DNA from: Acidimicrobiia bacterium
GTDB taxonomy: Bacteria > Actinomycetota > Acidimicrobiia > Spongiisociales > ZC4RG35
Assembly (NCBI GenBank): GCA_028284765.1
Contig: JANQRA010000011.1
Coordinates: 124,001-188,000, forward strand
DNA: 64,000 bases
Reading direction: 5' to 3'
Numbering within the stretch: position 1 is the first letter of the stretch; every line of letters starts with the position of its first letter. The notes beneath the pieces are model-generated. The model had not been told where the DNA came from, made no database searches, and worked only from the letters and a program-made list of their open reading frames with translations. A program made the translations under genes and the position numbers. Positions 25,090 through 33,763 of the stretch are shown one piece after another.

Positions 25090-26514
25090 ATGAGAATCCA
25101 CCCCGTAGACACTTCCGTCGATACCAGCGACGCAACGCTTGTGGCTGGTGTGTTGAAGGGCCTTGAGCCAATTGAGGGGTCGGGAGAGGCGATCGGACAG
25201 GCAGACGCCGATGCCTTCGCAGCTGCAGGGTTCGAAGGCAAGGCGGGGCAAACCATCATCGTTTCTCACCCGGAGGCCGCTGCGCTGCTTGTGGTTGGCT
25301 TGGGTGACGAGCTCTCGTTCCGGAGCCTGCGCGACGCAGCGGGCAATGCTGTCCGAGCGATCAAGACGACGGACGCTGTGTCTTTGCTCGGCGCGTCGGG
25401 AATCGAGGGAGCCACCAGAGCGGTCGTTGAAGGGACCCTCCTCGGCGCCTACGAATACCGCACCTACAAGACAGGCGAGTCTGACCTGAAATGCGAGTCA
25501 GTTGGAATCACATCGGCCGACGACAAGCTCGCAGAAGCCATTTCGATGTCGGAGGCGACATCTCTGGCCCGGGATTGGGTCAACACCCCGGCAATGGACA
25601 AGTCGCCAGAAACTCTCGCTGGCCTGGCGCGGGAGGCGGTTGGCGATCTGCCGATCGAGGTCGAAATCTGGGACCGATCGAGAATCGAATCCGAGGAGCT
25701 CGGCGGTGTTCTTGGTGTTGCCGCAGGGTCGGATCGCGATCCACGTGTGGTCATCATGAAGTACCGGCCCGATGGTGCTCAGAAGCACCTCGCCCTCGTG
25801 GGCAAGGGCATCATCTTCGACACTGGCGGGTTGTCCTTGAAGCCTTCCAACTCCATGGAGGAGATGAAGGACGATATGTCTGGCGCTGCCGTTGTCATGG
25901 CGACCACGATCGGCATTGCCGAGCTCGGTCTCGGTGTGAATATCACGACGATCGCCCCGCTGACAGACAATGCCGTCGGCGGCAATGCGACCCGACCAGG
26001 GGATGTGTTGCGCCCTGTTGATGGTCCGACGATCGAGGTCTTGAACACCGATGCCGAGGGTCGGCTGATCTTGGCTGACGGTCTTGGCTTGGCTCAGGGC
26101 TATGAGCCGGATCTCACGATTGATGTGGCGACGCTCACCGGAGCTGCTGCGGTTGCACTCGGAAAAGAAGTGGCGGCGGTATTCGCATCGGATGAGGATG
26201 TCGCTAGCCAGGTTCTCGCATCGGCAGATGTCGCCGGTGAGTACTTCTGGGAGCTGCCCCTACACCGTGGCTACCGGAAGCTGATCGACTCCAACATCGC
26301 TGACATCAAGAATGTGTCGGGTATCAGATACGGGGGAGCGATCGTGGCTGCCCTATTCCTGGCTGAATACGCGGGCGATGGCCCGTGGGCTCACCTTGAC
26401 ATCGCAGGTCCCGCACGATCCCAGAAGACAACAGGACAAATGGTGAAGGGTGCATCAGGGGTGGGCGTTCGAACGCTCATCGAACTAGCCCGAGACATGG
26501 CAGAAACCGACTGA
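25090..26514 (+). CDS. pepA: Leucyl aminopeptidase (M17 family)
   Basis: 474 residues, cytosolic dizinc/dimanganese aminopeptidase that releases N-terminal residues from peptides. The N-terminal macro-like domain spans about 1-150. The C-terminal catalytic domain has VGKGIIFDTGGLSLKPS (metal-binding Lys and Asp), MKDDMSGAA, and the family signature NTDAEGRLILADGL. Length and motifs are complete. A ribosome-binding sequence (AAGGAATGAG) precedes the ATG. Confidence 0.95.
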   Translation: MRIHPVDTSVDTSDATLVAGVLKGLEPIEGSGEAIGQADADAFAAAGFEGKAGQTIIVSHPEAAALLVVGLGDELSFRSLRDAAGNAVRAIKTTDAVSLLGASGIEGATRAVVEGTLLGAYEYRTYKTGESDLKCESVGITSADDKLAEAISMSEATSLARDWVNTPAMDKSPETLAGLAREAVGDLPIEVEIWDRSRIESEELGGVLGVAAGSDRDPRVVIMKYRPDGAQKHLALVGKGIIFDTGGLSLKPSNSMEEMKDDMSGAAVVMATTIGIAELGLGVNITTIAPLTDNAVGGNATRPGDVLRPVDGPTIEVLNTDAEGRLILADGLGLAQGYEPDLTIDVATLTGAAAVALGKEVAAVFASDEDVASQVLASADVAGEYFWELPLHRGYRKLIDSNIADIKNVSGIRYGGAIVAALFLAEYAGDGPWAHLDIAGPARSQKTTGQMVKGASGVGVRTLIELARDMAETD

Positions 26515-26531
26515 CAAGCCTCGCAGCTACC

Positions 26532-26537
26532 TAACCT
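26532..26537 (+). promoter_or_regulatory. Putative -10 box (TAACCT) for the sugar-phosphate transferase operon
   Basis: Lies 9 bases before the GTG at 26547 with no ribosome-binding site. It would drive the initiating transferase and flippase genes. Confidence 0.4.
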
Positions 26538-26546
26538 CTACGGATA

Positions 26547-27842
26547 GTGCGCACTCGATTCCTCACATCGGTCGCAATCACCGACCTGCTGTCTCTGGCG
26601 ATTGCCATGGGAACGGCCTCGTTGGTCGCTTTCGGGACAATCTTTCCCTGGGAAGCTCCGGTTGATCTAACAGGCGGCTTATCGGTGTTTCCGATGCTGG
26701 TTTTTATGGTCGTGTCGATGCTGGCGATGTCAATCGTCACCGAGCAGATGTCAGGTCCTGGGGTGCCTCGGCCGACCTACGGACGAATGCTCGCGATCGG
26801 TTTCGGCACTTTCCTGCTGACCACAGCGCTCCTGGTGATGTTTCGGGGCTCTTACTTTTCTCGGGCTTTCATCGGCCTCTCCACCGCCGCGTGGTTGGTA
26901 CCGGCGACCCTGCATCGTTTGATACGCCGGCGACGCCCCTGGACCGAGAAGATCGGTGTGATCACCAACGAGAAGGAACTGGCAGATGATCTCGATGACG
27001 CTGATCATGCCCAGGTCGTGTGGATCCTCGCTCCTGGCGGAGAAAACCCCGGAGCCCTCCCCGAACGAGATGTGACGATCGCGATCGACCTACGCGCGGT
27101 CCTCTCTGATTCGATGGCCCAGTATCTGTCGTCGTGTGACGTGGCGGGGTTCACTATTCGGCCCTTCTCGTCCATCTACGAGGACCACACCGGTCGGGTC
27201 CCTTTGGTGCACCTGGCCGAAGGTTGGGAGATCTCCGCACCATTGCTCGAAGTCGCTCACTGGCTCCCGGGGAAACGTATCTTCGAGACCACGCTGACGG
27301 CGCTCACACTCCCGCTATGGATGCCGCTGGGTCTTGCCGTGGCCGCCTACGTGAAAATGACCGACCCGGGCTTCTCGATTTTCCGCCAGAGGCGAATAGG
27401 CATGGGGAATCGCGTCTTCACCATGTACAAGTTCCGGACGATGGATCTCGATGCCGAGAAAGACGGCGCGAAGTTCGCAGTGAAGGACGATCCGAGGCTG
27501 ATCAAGGGAGGTGCATTCCTCAGAAAGAGCCGGCTTGACGAGATTCCACAGCTCTGGAACGTTCTAAAGGGGGATATGAGTCTCGTGGGCCCCAGGGCTG
27601 AACAGGTTCCGTTTGTCGACCAGTTCAGAGCCGAGATTCCCTTCTATGACCACCGTCACATGGTTCGACCGGGGATTACGGGGTGGGCTCAGGTCAACTA
27701 CGGGTATGCCGATGATCAAGCAGAGACCATCGAAAAGCTCACGTATGACCTCTATTACATCAAACACATGTCGCCCGTCATGGACCTCCGGATCTTCGCC
27801 AAGAGCGTCTGGACGGTGTTGACCGGCGCCGGGGCTAGATGA
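26547..27842 (+). CDS. Undecaprenyl-phosphate sugar phosphotransferase (WbaP/WcaJ-like)
   Basis: 431 residues. Four or five N-terminal membrane segments (residues 8-130) precede a soluble domain and a C-terminal bacterial sugar-transferase catalytic domain (about 235-431). The catalytic part shows FRQRRIGMGNRVFTMYKFRTMD, LRKSRLDEIPQLWNVLKGDMSLVGPRAE and RPGITGWAQVNY, all canonical. The enzyme starts lipid-linked glycan synthesis by moving a sugar-1-phosphate onto undecaprenyl phosphate at the inner face. It overlaps the flippase start by ATGA, so initiation and export are coupled. Confidence 0.93.
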   Translation: MRTRFLTSVAITDLLSLAIAMGTASLVAFGTIFPWEAPVDLTGGLSVFPMLVFMVVSMLAMSIVTEQMSGPGVPRPTYGRMLAIGFGTFLLTTALLVMFRGSYFSRAFIGLSTAAWLVPATLHRLIRRRRPWTEKIGVITNEKELADDLDDADHAQVVWILAPGGENPGALPERDVTIAIDLRAVLSDSMAQYLSSCDVAGFTIRPFSSIYEDHTGRVPLVHLAEGWEISAPLLEVAHWLPGKRIFETTLTALTLPLWMPLGLAVAAYVKMTDPGFSIFRQRRIGMGNRVFTMYKFRTMDLDAEKDGAKFAVKDDPRLIKGGAFLRKSRLDEIPQLWNVLKGDMSLVGPRAEQVPFVDQFRAEIPFYDHRHMVRPGITGWAQVNYGYADDQAETIEKLTYDLYYIKHMSPVMDLRIFAKSVWTVLTGAGAR

Positions 27843-29059
27843 CAGCCATTCCCTCCGCTGATACCCAACGTGGGTTCAAGGCGCCCGGTACGACCTTCAT
27901 GGTCGCCGGTGGCCTAATTGGTGCTCTCGGTGCCTACTTGTTCCAGTTGTACGGTGGTCGAGCGCTAGGGCCCGACGACTTCACTCCGGTCTCCATCCTC
28001 TGGACGGCCTTCTTCATCCTGGCGACGGTCTTGCTGGTCCCGCTCGAGCAGTACGTGACCCGGGAGGTTGCATCTGGTCGGAAGTCGTTGCCCCGTGACT
28101 TCAAGCCAGCCGGTGTGATGGTTTTGATCGGAGCGGCCATTGGGGGTGGGTTTGTCGCAGTGACCCTCGACGACCTGTTCCGTGGAGATCCGCAATACAT
28201 CGCTCAGATCATCTTGCTGGTCATCGGCTACGCCCTGCTCATGGTGGCCAAGGGCGTTCTGGCTGGGAGCCGACGGTTTGCAGGGGTCGGATGGGTTCTC
28301 ATCATCGAGAGCGCAGTGCGGCTATTCGCAGGCGTCATTGCGATCCAGTTGTTCGCTGACGCCGTTTCCCTCGGCTGGGCAATGGTGGTGGGCGGATTCG
28401 CCGTGCTAGCCCTTCGCTGGTGGCGACATGACAAGGGCGATCCGACAGTCGATGCGAGTCCGGCTGCCGGTTTCCTCGGCGGCTATGTCGCGGGGACGTC
28501 GTCGTCTCAGCTGCTGCTCGCCGGCGCCCCGCTTGCGGTGGCGATTCTCGGCGGCTCCGACGAATTGATCTCAATCATCTTCTTCACGTTCACGATCTAT
28601 CGAGCACCGCTCACCCTCATCTTCAGTCTGCAGGGGAGGATCTTGCCGTATCTCGTGGGGCTCTCGAATCAGTCCGACGAGTCGCAACTCCGGCTGATCG
28701 GTCGCCTTCTCATGATTGGAGGTGTGGTCCTGGCAGGACTTGGTGGTCTTGTCGGATATCTGGTTGGGCCAGAGGTTCTGAGTTTGTTGCTCGGAGAGGA
28801 ATTCGAACCCGCCAGGGCTGTCGCCGGATATGCGGCCGCCGGAATCATGGCGGCGGCGGCGGCTCAGCTGGCGAGCCAGGTGTTGGTGGCCGAAGGCAGA
28901 ACGACGAAGCTCGCTTGGGCTTGGTTCGGCGGTCTCGTGGTGGCCGTCGTGTTCCTCACTCTCCTGGGGGGTGAGCTCGGTGTGCGGGTAGCGGCCTCGT
29001 TCGCAGCGGGTGAGTTCGTTGCTCTCGGTGTGATGTCGTTCTTGGCGATTCGTCGCTAG
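27839..29059 (+). CDS. Wzx-type polysaccharide flippase
   Basis: 406 residues with about 12 transmembrane segments and little else, consistent with the MATE/polysaccharide-synthase (MOP) superfamily. The opening TTFMVAGGLIGALGAYLFQLYGGRALGPDDF is the usual first helix and loop. It would move the undecaprenyl-linked glycan across the membrane. The start overlaps the initiating transferase gene; the 3' end overlaps a small convergent gene by 4 bases. Confidence 0.85.
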   Translation: MTAIPSADTQRGFKAPGTTFMVAGGLIGALGAYLFQLYGGRALGPDDFTPVSILWTAFFILATVLLVPLEQYVTREVASGRKSLPRDFKPAGVMVLIGAAIGGGFVAVTLDDLFRGDPQYIAQIILLVIGYALLMVAKGVLAGSRRFAGVGWVLIIESAVRLFAGVIAIQLFADAVSLGWAMVVGGFAVLALRWWRHDKGDPTVDASPAAGFLGGYVAGTSSSQLLLAGAPLAVAILGGSDELISIIFFTFTIYRAPLTLIFSLQGRILPYLVGLSNQSDESQLRLIGRLLMIGGVVLAGLGGLVGYLVGPEVLSLLLGEEFEPARAVAGYAAAGIMAAAAAQLASQVLVAEGRTTKLAWAWFGGLVVAVVFLTLLGGELGVRVAASFAAGEFVALGVMSFLAIRR

Positions 29060-29472
29060 GCGGTCTTTGCCAGCCAAGCCGTGTGCTCGGCGGCGATATT
29101 GGGAGGGAAGCGCCAGCGCATCTCCGCCGGCACCGCAGGCAACTTCGTCTCAACGGTCAGGATCCCGTCCTCGATTTCAACGAGGTGGGCCCTCAGGAGA
29201 TGGGGTAGGTATCTGGGTAGCCGGACGTCCTCCCCCTTGCCTGCTGCGCTGATGAGCCGGAGCAGCTCGGCAATGGCGCCCGGCCCCATCGCGGCCACCC
29301 AGAACCGTCGGACGTAGGGATCAGAAGGTGAGAACGGGTGTTGAGAGTCTCTCACCCTTACCGGTACCGTTGGTCTCACTTGCGCTGTCGGACGAACCGG
29401 AGCGCCGACGTGCCTCACGGCGTTCTTGATCGGAGGACGATTCTGGCCGCTCGAAGACGCTCCGGTTCTCAT
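29056..29472 (-). CDS. Small hypothetical protein downstream of PBP
   Basis: 138 residues, cytoplasmic, no recognised family. The first 45 residues are basic, proline-rich and probably disordered. The rest (FSPSDPYVRRFWVAAMGPGAIAELLRL to AAEHTAWLAKTA) looks folded, mostly helical, with a beta hairpin around VEIEDGILTVETKLP. It lies 79 bases after the PBP gene on the same strand but has a good own promoter, so its link to PBP is only positional. Confidence 0.65.
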   Translation of the reverse strand: MRTGASSSGQNRPPIKNAVRHVGAPVRPTAQVRPTVPVRVRDSQHPFSPSDPYVRRFWVAAMGPGAIAELLRLISAAGKGEDVRLPRYLPHLLRAHLVEIEDGILTVETKLPAVPAEMRWRFPPNIAAEHTAWLAKTA

Positions 29473-29480
29473 GTCTCATA

Positions 29481-29509
29481 TATCTATGAGTAACGTTGAA
29501 TAACGTCAA
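29481..29509 (-). promoter_or_regulatory. Sigma-70-type promoter for the small hypothetical gene
   Basis: On the minus strand, TTGACG (29504-29509) and TAGATA (29481-29486) are separated by exactly 17 bases, and the ATG at 29472 begins 8 bases after the -10 box. This is the clearest two-box promoter in the window and again implies a leaderless message. Confidence 0.65.
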
Positions 29510-29551
29510 CCACTATGGAGTGGTCCGCGAAAAGAATCAGTGGGTGTTCGA

Positions 29552-32116
29552 CTACCCGTCGCCGCCCAGCTGTCCGATAAGCACCGATATCGTCGCAGAA
29601 GCCGTTATCTCTGTTCCTGGTGGCGGGTTGGTCGCAGCGATCTTCCCTACGAGATTGGGGTCTTCGGTTTCGATGGATGACGGGACAAGCGTGAGTTTCA
29701 CACCAGTTTCCAACTCCAACTCGGCCGCCAGCTCGAGAGCTTCTTCGACAGTCAGGCCGATCATCGACGGCAGTGCTGTAACTGGCGTTTCACCATTGCT
29801 CACATAGATGGTGACGACGCTTCCTTGGTCGACCGTGGTCCCGGGCTCAATCGATTGCGCGACGACTATTCCGGACGGCTCCAGGGACGGGACCTCGAGG
29901 ATCGTGACATTCAGTTTGGCGTCCTTGGTCAGCTTCTCTTCAGCTGCCGACTCGCTCAGGCCGACAACGATTGGGACTGTGGTCTTCGGCGGTATCAGGA
30001 ATTCCCGGATGTTCCCGGGTTCCTCGGGGAACTGGGACTCAGGGAGATCGACGGTGACGATGTTCATGAACTCAGCCCAGATGGGTGCGGGAACGGATCC
30101 ACCGAACACCCGGCTGTAGTTCTGGCCGTTGATCACGACGTTTTCGAGCGGAATCTGCTCGGCCTCGTAGCCCACCCAAACCGCCGTCGAGTACTCGGGT
30201 GTGAACCCGACGTACCACGCGTCTAGATAACTCTGGTGGGTGCCGGTCTTGCCGCCCTGAGGGTGGTCGATATCGGCTCGCGACGCCGTACCCGAGCTGG
30301 TCGGGACCTTCAGCAGGGCACGCCTCGACGCGGCGAATATGGCGGGGTCGGAAACCTGAGTTTGTTGTGGCTCATGCTCGTAGATAACGGTGCCCTCATG
30401 GTTCACGATCTTGGCGACGATGTAGTCGTCGGCGTGGAGACCGTCTGTGGCGAAATTGGAGTAAGCGGACGCCATCTCTAGAGGCGAGACCGCGGATGAG
30501 CCCAACACGATGGACAGGACAGGGTCCAAGGCGGCATCGGTTATGCCCATCCTCCTTGCGGTGTCGACCACGTTTTCGGGACCTGTTGCCTCAGATACCT
30601 GGGCATAGACAGTGTTGACCGACCGATAGGTCGCTTCCTCGAGGGAAATCACTCCTGTGGAGCTCCCAGCGTTGGAGACCCTCCAAATGTTTGTGCCGTT
30701 GGGTGAGCACACGAAGTCGCACTCGACTTCCAACGGTGATGCTCCCGACCAGCGGTGCCCGGTGGTGAAACCCTGCTCGAGAGCAGCGACGAGCCCGATC
30801 GGCTTGAACGACGAGCCTGGGTTCCTACGACCCTGGATGGCGAGGTCGAATTGACTGAACTCGAAGTCGAGACCCGACGCCATGACCTTCACCGCACCCG
30901 TCTCGTTGTCGACCATCGCAATGGCTCCGGTCGGCTTGCACGAGTGGGTTTCGGCGTACTTCGCGTAGAACTCGGTGTTTTCTTCGAAGTCGGGGAAGAT
31001 CTTGGCGCACTCTTGGAGGTTCTGCTCGTAGGGGACGAGGGGGAGCCACTCGTTCAAGACCCGGTTTGCCTCTTGCTGTAGACCGAGATCGATCGTCGTG
31101 AAGATTTGCAGACCACCACCACCTTCACACTCGACGTCGTCCGCAGGACAACCGAAGATGGCTTGTTTTCTCTCCTCGTTCGAATCTCCGAGGAATGAAA
31201 ACTGTGGATCGTTCAGAAGCTGACGTCGCACCTCGGCAACGACGTGGTCGGCCTGGCCACGGCGTGCAGGCGAGTCCACGACGCCAAGCGGCCGATCCTT
31301 GGCATATGCGGCCTGTGACTCAGTGATCCATCCATGCTCTGCCATCTCGGCGATGACGTCGTTGCGGCGTTCCAAGGTGAGCTCAGGTCTGCGTCTCGGG
31401 TTGTAGAGCGAAGGGTTGCGAACGAGGACCGAGAGTGCGGCAGCTTCATGGATCTGTAGCTCATCCATGTCCTTGAGAAAGAACTCTTCTGATGCTGCTT
31501 TGACGCCGTAGGCCCCGGCCCCGAAGTAGACCGAGTTCATGTAGTACTCGAGGATGCGTTCCTTGGGGAACCGTCTCTCCAACTCGGCGGCCACGAAGGC
31601 TTCGTTGATCTTCCGTTGGATTGAGATCTCGTTGCCGACGAACGCGTTCTTGACTACCTGTTGAGTGACAGTCGATCCACCACGGGTTTCGTCGTAGATG
31701 ATGTTGTCGATGGCAGCGGAGGCGATGGCCGAGAAGTCGACGCCATCGTGCTCGAAGAACTCACCATCTTCAGCAGCAAGGATTGCGTGTACCAGGACTT
31801 CGGGCACGTCCTCGTAGGGCACCGGCTCGGAGTTACGGCCATCGTGGAGCTCAGCGAGCACCTCACCCGAATCGGCATAGACCCGACTGACTCGGCTCAG
31901 ATCGGGGAGGTTCAGCTCCATGGCGCGAGTGTCCGGCACCCACTCGTCAGCCAGTTCTTCGAAGGTCCCGTAGGCCGAGTTGGCTCCCATGAACGCGAAC
32001 AGACCTACCCAACCCGATAGGAGGAGGGCAATAGAGAGGAGGGTGGCCAGGGCGCCAAACCAGCGTCCCCGACGTTCCCGCGCCTCGATCTGGTGGATGA
32101 GGGCTTTCCTGGCCAT
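29552..32116 (-). CDS. Class A penicillin-binding protein with two PASTA domains
   Basis: 854 residues, bifunctional peptidoglycan synthase. One membrane anchor (about 23-45) is followed by a GT51 glycosyltransferase domain (about 80-270; catalytic Glu116 in AAEDGEFFEH, GGSTVTQQ at 146-153). The transpeptidase has SxxK at Ser435-Lys438, SVN at 499-501 and KTGT at 623-626. Two PASTA domains (about 711-778 and 779-850) end the protein and may sense wall fragments or position the enzyme. All catalytic residues are present. PonA-like in architecture. It is divergent from the acyl-CoA mutase gene. Confidence 0.95.
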   Translation of the reverse strand: MARKALIHQIEARERRGRWFGALATLLSIALLLSGWVGLFAFMGANSAYGTFEELADEWVPDTRAMELNLPDLSRVSRVYADSGEVLAELHDGRNSEPVPYEDVPEVLVHAILAAEDGEFFEHDGVDFSAIASAAIDNIIYDETRGGSTVTQQVVKNAFVGNEISIQRKINEAFVAAELERRFPKERILEYYMNSVYFGAGAYGVKAASEEFFLKDMDELQIHEAAALSVLVRNPSLYNPRRRPELTLERRNDVIAEMAEHGWITESQAAYAKDRPLGVVDSPARRGQADHVVAEVRRQLLNDPQFSFLGDSNEERKQAIFGCPADDVECEGGGGLQIFTTIDLGLQQEANRVLNEWLPLVPYEQNLQECAKIFPDFEENTEFYAKYAETHSCKPTGAIAMVDNETGAVKVMASGLDFEFSQFDLAIQGRRNPGSSFKPIGLVAALEQGFTTGHRWSGASPLEVECDFVCSPNGTNIWRVSNAGSSTGVISLEEATYRSVNTVYAQVSEATGPENVVDTARRMGITDAALDPVLSIVLGSSAVSPLEMASAYSNFATDGLHADDYIVAKIVNHEGTVIYEHEPQQTQVSDPAIFAASRRALLKVPTSSGTASRADIDHPQGGKTGTHQSYLDAWYVGFTPEYSTAVWVGYEAEQIPLENVVINGQNYSRVFGGSVPAPIWAEFMNIVTVDLPESQFPEEPGNIREFLIPPKTTVPIVVGLSESAAEEKLTKDAKLNVTILEVPSLEPSGIVVAQSIEPGTTVDQGSVVTIYVSNGETPVTALPSMIGLTVEEALELAAELELETGVKLTLVPSSIETEDPNLVGKIAATNPPPGTEITASATISVLIGQLGGDG

Positions 32117-32192
32117 GTAAGGAGATAGGACGATCCTGGATGCCGAGTAGTTCCCGCCTACGATCCGGATCTGGTGTCAGGATACTTGCGAT

Positions 32193-33755
32193 ATGAATGA
32201 AAACCGGCGCACCTCGAGCGGCATAGAAATCGAGACGGTCTACGACCAGCCGGCTGATCGGGGAAAGATCGGCGATCCGGGGGAGTACCCATTCACCAGA
32301 GGGCCCTACCCGAGCATGTATCGGGGGCGATTGTGGACGATGCGTCAATACGCAGGTTTCGGAACCGCGTCGGAGACAAACCAGAGGTTCAAGTCATTGA
32401 TGGCCGCAGGACAGACTGGTCTCAGCGTGGCGTTCGACCTGCCCACACAAATGGGGTTGGACTCCAATCATCCGTTGGCGGCTGGTGAGGTCGGCAAAGT
32501 CGGGGTAGCCATCGACTCGATTGAAGACATGAGACGTCTTTTTGAGGGCATCCCCCTCGATGAGGTCTCGACGAGTATGACGATCAACTCAACCGGACCC
32601 TTGCTGCTACTGCTTTATCAACTGGTTGCGGAGGAACAGGGTGTCACTGGAGACCAACTGCGAGGAACCATCCAAAACGACATCCTCAAGGAGTATGTGG
32701 CGAGGGGGACATACATCTACCCGCCGAAGCCCTCGATGCGGCTCGTGATGGACGTCTTTGCCTACTCGGCTAAAGCCCTTCCACAGTGGAACACCATCTC
32801 GATCAGTGGATATCACATCCGTGAGGCGGGAGCCACCGCCGCTCAGGAGTTGGCCTTCACCATCGCCAACGGTCTCGCCTACGTTCGCGCTGCCATCGAC
32901 GCGGGTCTGGATGTCGATGACTTTGCCTCCAGGCTCAGCTTTTTCTGGAACGGTCACAACGACTTCTTCGAGGAGATAGCGAAGTACCGGGCGGCGAGGC
33001 GGATCTGGGCCAGACATATGAAGGACGAGATCGGGGCCCAGAGTCCGAAGTCTTGGGCGATGAGGTTCCACACCCAGACCGCGGGCTCGACGTTGACGGC
33101 TCAACAGCCCTTGAACAACGTCGTCCGGACCACCGTGCAGGCTCTGTCAGCCATATTGGGCGGTACTCAGTCCCTCCACACCAACTCATACGATGAAGCC
33201 CTCGGCCTGCCCACCGACGAGTCAGCGTTACTGGCTCTCCGTACACAGCAGGTTCTTGCCAACGAATCAGGTGTTGCCAACACGGTTGACCCGCTCGCTG
33301 GCTCTTACTTCATCGAGTCGCTGACTGATGAGCTCGAGGCGAGGGCCGAGTCGCTCATCAAACAGATCGATGACATCGGCGGGGCGGTCTCTTCCATCGA
33401 AGAGGGCTGGATGCAGGCGCAGATCGAGGACTCGGCCTACGAAGAAGCCAGAAGGCAAAGCTCTGGGGAGTCTGTGGTCGTAGGGGTCAATCGCTACGAG
33501 GACGAGGAGTCGACCCCGGTTCCCGTCCTCGAGGTCGACCCGGCGTTGGAGCGGAACCAGGTGGCGAGCCTCGAAGAGCGGAAAGCCAATCGCGACCAGG
33601 GCGCACTGGAACAGTCGCTTGGAGTGGTCAGGTCGGCGGCGCGGTCGGACACCAATCTCATGCCGCCCATGAAAGCCGCCCTTTCACTTGGGGCGACCAT
33701 CGGGGAAGTCTCAGATGTCCTTCGAGAGGTCTTCGGAGTTCACCGCCCCACCTGA
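32193..33755 (+). CDS. Methylmalonyl-CoA mutase family large subunit (no B12-binding domain)
   Basis: 520 residues, the TIM-barrel substrate domain of adenosylcobalamin-dependent acyl-CoA mutases. [31 protein letters not shown] and [13 protein letters not shown] are in family order. Tyr53, Arg171 and His208 align with Tyr89, Arg207 and His244 of Propionibacterium methylmalonyl-CoA mutase, and Thr49 and Arg51 with Thr85 and Arg87. That set favours a carboxylated CoA substrate such as methylmalonyl-CoA over isobutyryl-CoA. The B12-binding domain is absent, so a separate small subunit must be encoded elsewhere. A TACGAT box at 32160 could be its promoter. Confidence 0.88.
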   Translation: MNENRRTSSGIEIETVYDQPADRGKIGDPGEYPFTRGPYPSMYRGRLWTMRQYAGFGTASETNQRFKSLMAAGQTGLSVAFDLPTQMGLDSNHPLAAGEVGKVGVAIDSIEDMRRLFEGIPLDEVSTSMTINSTGPLLLLLYQLVAEEQGVTGDQLRGTIQNDILKEYVARGTYIYPPKPSMRLVMDVFAYSAKALPQWNTISISGYHIREAGATAAQELAFTIANGLAYVRAAIDAGLDVDDFASRLSFFWNGHNDFFEEIAKYRAARRIWARHMKDEIGAQSPKSWAMRFHTQTAGSTLTAQQPLNNVVRTTVQALSAILGGTQSLHTNSYDEALGLPTDESALLALRTQQVLANESGVANTVDPLAGSYFIESLTDELEARAESLIKQIDDIGGAVSSIEEGWMQAQIEDSAYEEARRQSSGESVVVGVNRYEDEESTPVPVLEVDPALERNQVASLEERKANRDQGALEQSLGVVRSAARSDTNLMPPMKAALSLGATIGEVSDVLREVFGVHRPT

Positions 33756-33763
33756 GTCCTCGT

